This document shows, piece by piece, positions 34,681 to 35,088 of a stretch of 35,088 bases of DNA; positions within the stretch are counted from its first letter, which is position 1; each line of letters begins with the position of its first letter. Where the stretch lies: NCBI GenBank assembly GCA_028718445.1, contig JAQULY010000003.1, forward strand, positions 1 through 35,088, given 5' to 3'. Below the pieces are notes generated by a model that was not told where the DNA came from, searched no databases, and saw nothing but the letters and a program-made list of their open reading frames with translations. This DNA comes from Kiritimatiellia bacterium (lineage in GTDB: Bacteria > Verrucomicrobiota > Kiritimatiellia > RFP12 > JAAYLN01). The position numbers and the translations under genes were made by a program.

Positions 34681-34699
34681 GCCAGCTCCGCCGTGTCAA
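34671..34699 (-). promoter_or_regulatory. Promoter of the GntR-type regulator
   Basis: On the minus strand a consensus TTGACA (34694-34699) is followed by a 17-base spacer and TACTGT (34671-34676), with TGG just before the -10 (extended -10). The annotated ATG at 34678-34680 lies in the spacer, so a transcript from here could only use a downstream start. Confidence 0.5.
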
Positions 34700-34735
34700 G
34701 CCCCCGGAGAAAGCCTGTCATGTGATTCTCAAGAG

Positions 34736-34766
34736 CAGTTCGGGCACGCGAAGCGCGCCCGAACTG
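34736..34766. terminator. Strong hairpin between the second DUF4838 gene and the regulator
   Basis: CAGTTCGGG...CCCGAACTG forms a 9-10-bp GC-rich stem extended by inner GCG/CGC pairing. It lies downstream of the DUF4838 gene ending at 34900 and before the regulator promoter. No U-run follows in the minus direction, so factor-independent termination is not certain. The rest of 34681-34899 holds nothing else recognisable. Confidence 0.45.
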
Positions 34767-34899
34767 ATCCTTCTAGTCTGACACATTGCAGCCTACGCGC
34801 AATGGCCGCAGTCGATGAGTCCGACGCTATTTGCGGGAAACACGTCCAGGCGGGCGGAGACGTGAATGGCGGATGGACGGAAGCGGTGGGCGCCTTGAA

Positions 34900-35088
34900 T
34901 CACGGCTCCAGCTTGACTTCTCCCAGCCGGTCGACTTCCTTCACCGTGCAGTAGGAGACCCATGTGTCGATGCCGAAGGGCCCTTCGCAGGCCAGGGTCG
35001 GATTGCTGGTGCGCAGAATGTTCATGTAGATCGTGTCGCCCGGCTTGACCGGCTGGTCCACCAGCGTTGTCAGGGGCCAGGAGAGACG
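34900..35088 (-). CDS. C-terminal end of a second DUF4838/CBM9-like protein (cut by window edge)
   Basis: The last 62 codons plus stop of a minus-strand gene that continues beyond the window. The translation (RLSWPLTTLVDQPVKPGDTI ... DTWVSYCTVKEVDRLGEVKLEP) matches the end of the DUF4838 protein at 29581-32208 at 53 of 62 residues with no gaps, so it is a close paralogue. The DNA after the two stops is unrelated, so the similarity ends with the coding region. Being upstream of the GntR-type regulator, it probably belongs to another transcript of the same glycan locus. Confidence 0.85.
   Translation of the reverse strand, partial: RLSWPLTTLVDQPVKPGDTIYMNILRTSNPTLACEGPFGIDTWVSYCTVKEVDRLGEVKLEP

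Overview
The window reads as a high-GC genome of the PVC group, most likely Kiritimatiellota, Lentisphaerota or Verrucomicrobiota. This is inferred from the mix of XylR-type and GntR/LacI-chimera sugar regulators, a DUF4838 glycan protein, an autotransporter-associated beta-strand repeat (PATRR) protein, large secreted GH42-like proteins and a URO-D/MtaA-like gene. No rRNA, tRNA, CRISPR array, transposase or phage gene was seen.

Left region (1-14321) looks like a rhamnogalacturonan-I (pectin backbone) catabolic island. A XylR-type regulator heads a minus-strand operon: two paralogous secreted jelly-roll proteins flank a 1204-aa secreted GH42-like beta-galactosidase, followed by a YetA/PcRGLX (PL26-type) exo-rhamnogalacturonan lyase and a URO-D-family methyltransferase-like protein. 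Several of these genes are joined by overlapping stop/start codons. Divergently, a secreted right-handed beta-helix protein and a cytoplasmic GH78 alpha-L-rhamnosidase are read on the plus strand. The shared intergenic region holds a perfect 16-bp palindrome and ATTGT/ACAAT inverted half-sites. The enzyme set predicts extracellular/periplasmic opening of the polymer and side-chain trimming, import of oligosaccharides by transporters not in the window, and exo-cleavage plus rhamnose release in the cytoplasm.

The middle (14652-23081) is mostly housekeeping: an EamA transporter, then a phosphomannomutase - galactokinase - asnS - metallo-beta-lactamase/beta-CASP operon with a good sigma-70 promoter, an orphan MalK/UgpC-type ABC ATPase with its own strong promoter, an FtsB/DivIC-like protein, and convergent rdgB. 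Galactokinase and the sugar ABC ATPase could serve both flanking glycan loci.

The right region (23187-35088) is a second, unidentified glycan locus on the minus strand. A GntR-type regulator with a LacI-like sensor precedes a PATRR cell-surface protein, a DUF4838 protein, a second GH42-like protein (paralogue of the first, but with degenerate catalytic and zinc motifs), a secreted protein broken by one extra G in a G8 run, and an SGNH hydrolase. A 26-bp-arm inverted repeat lies beyond the last gene. At the right edge is the C-terminus of a second DUF4838 protein (53 of 62 residues identical to the first). The least explained parts are the paired GH42-like modules with their downstream secreted partners and the G8 frameshift.
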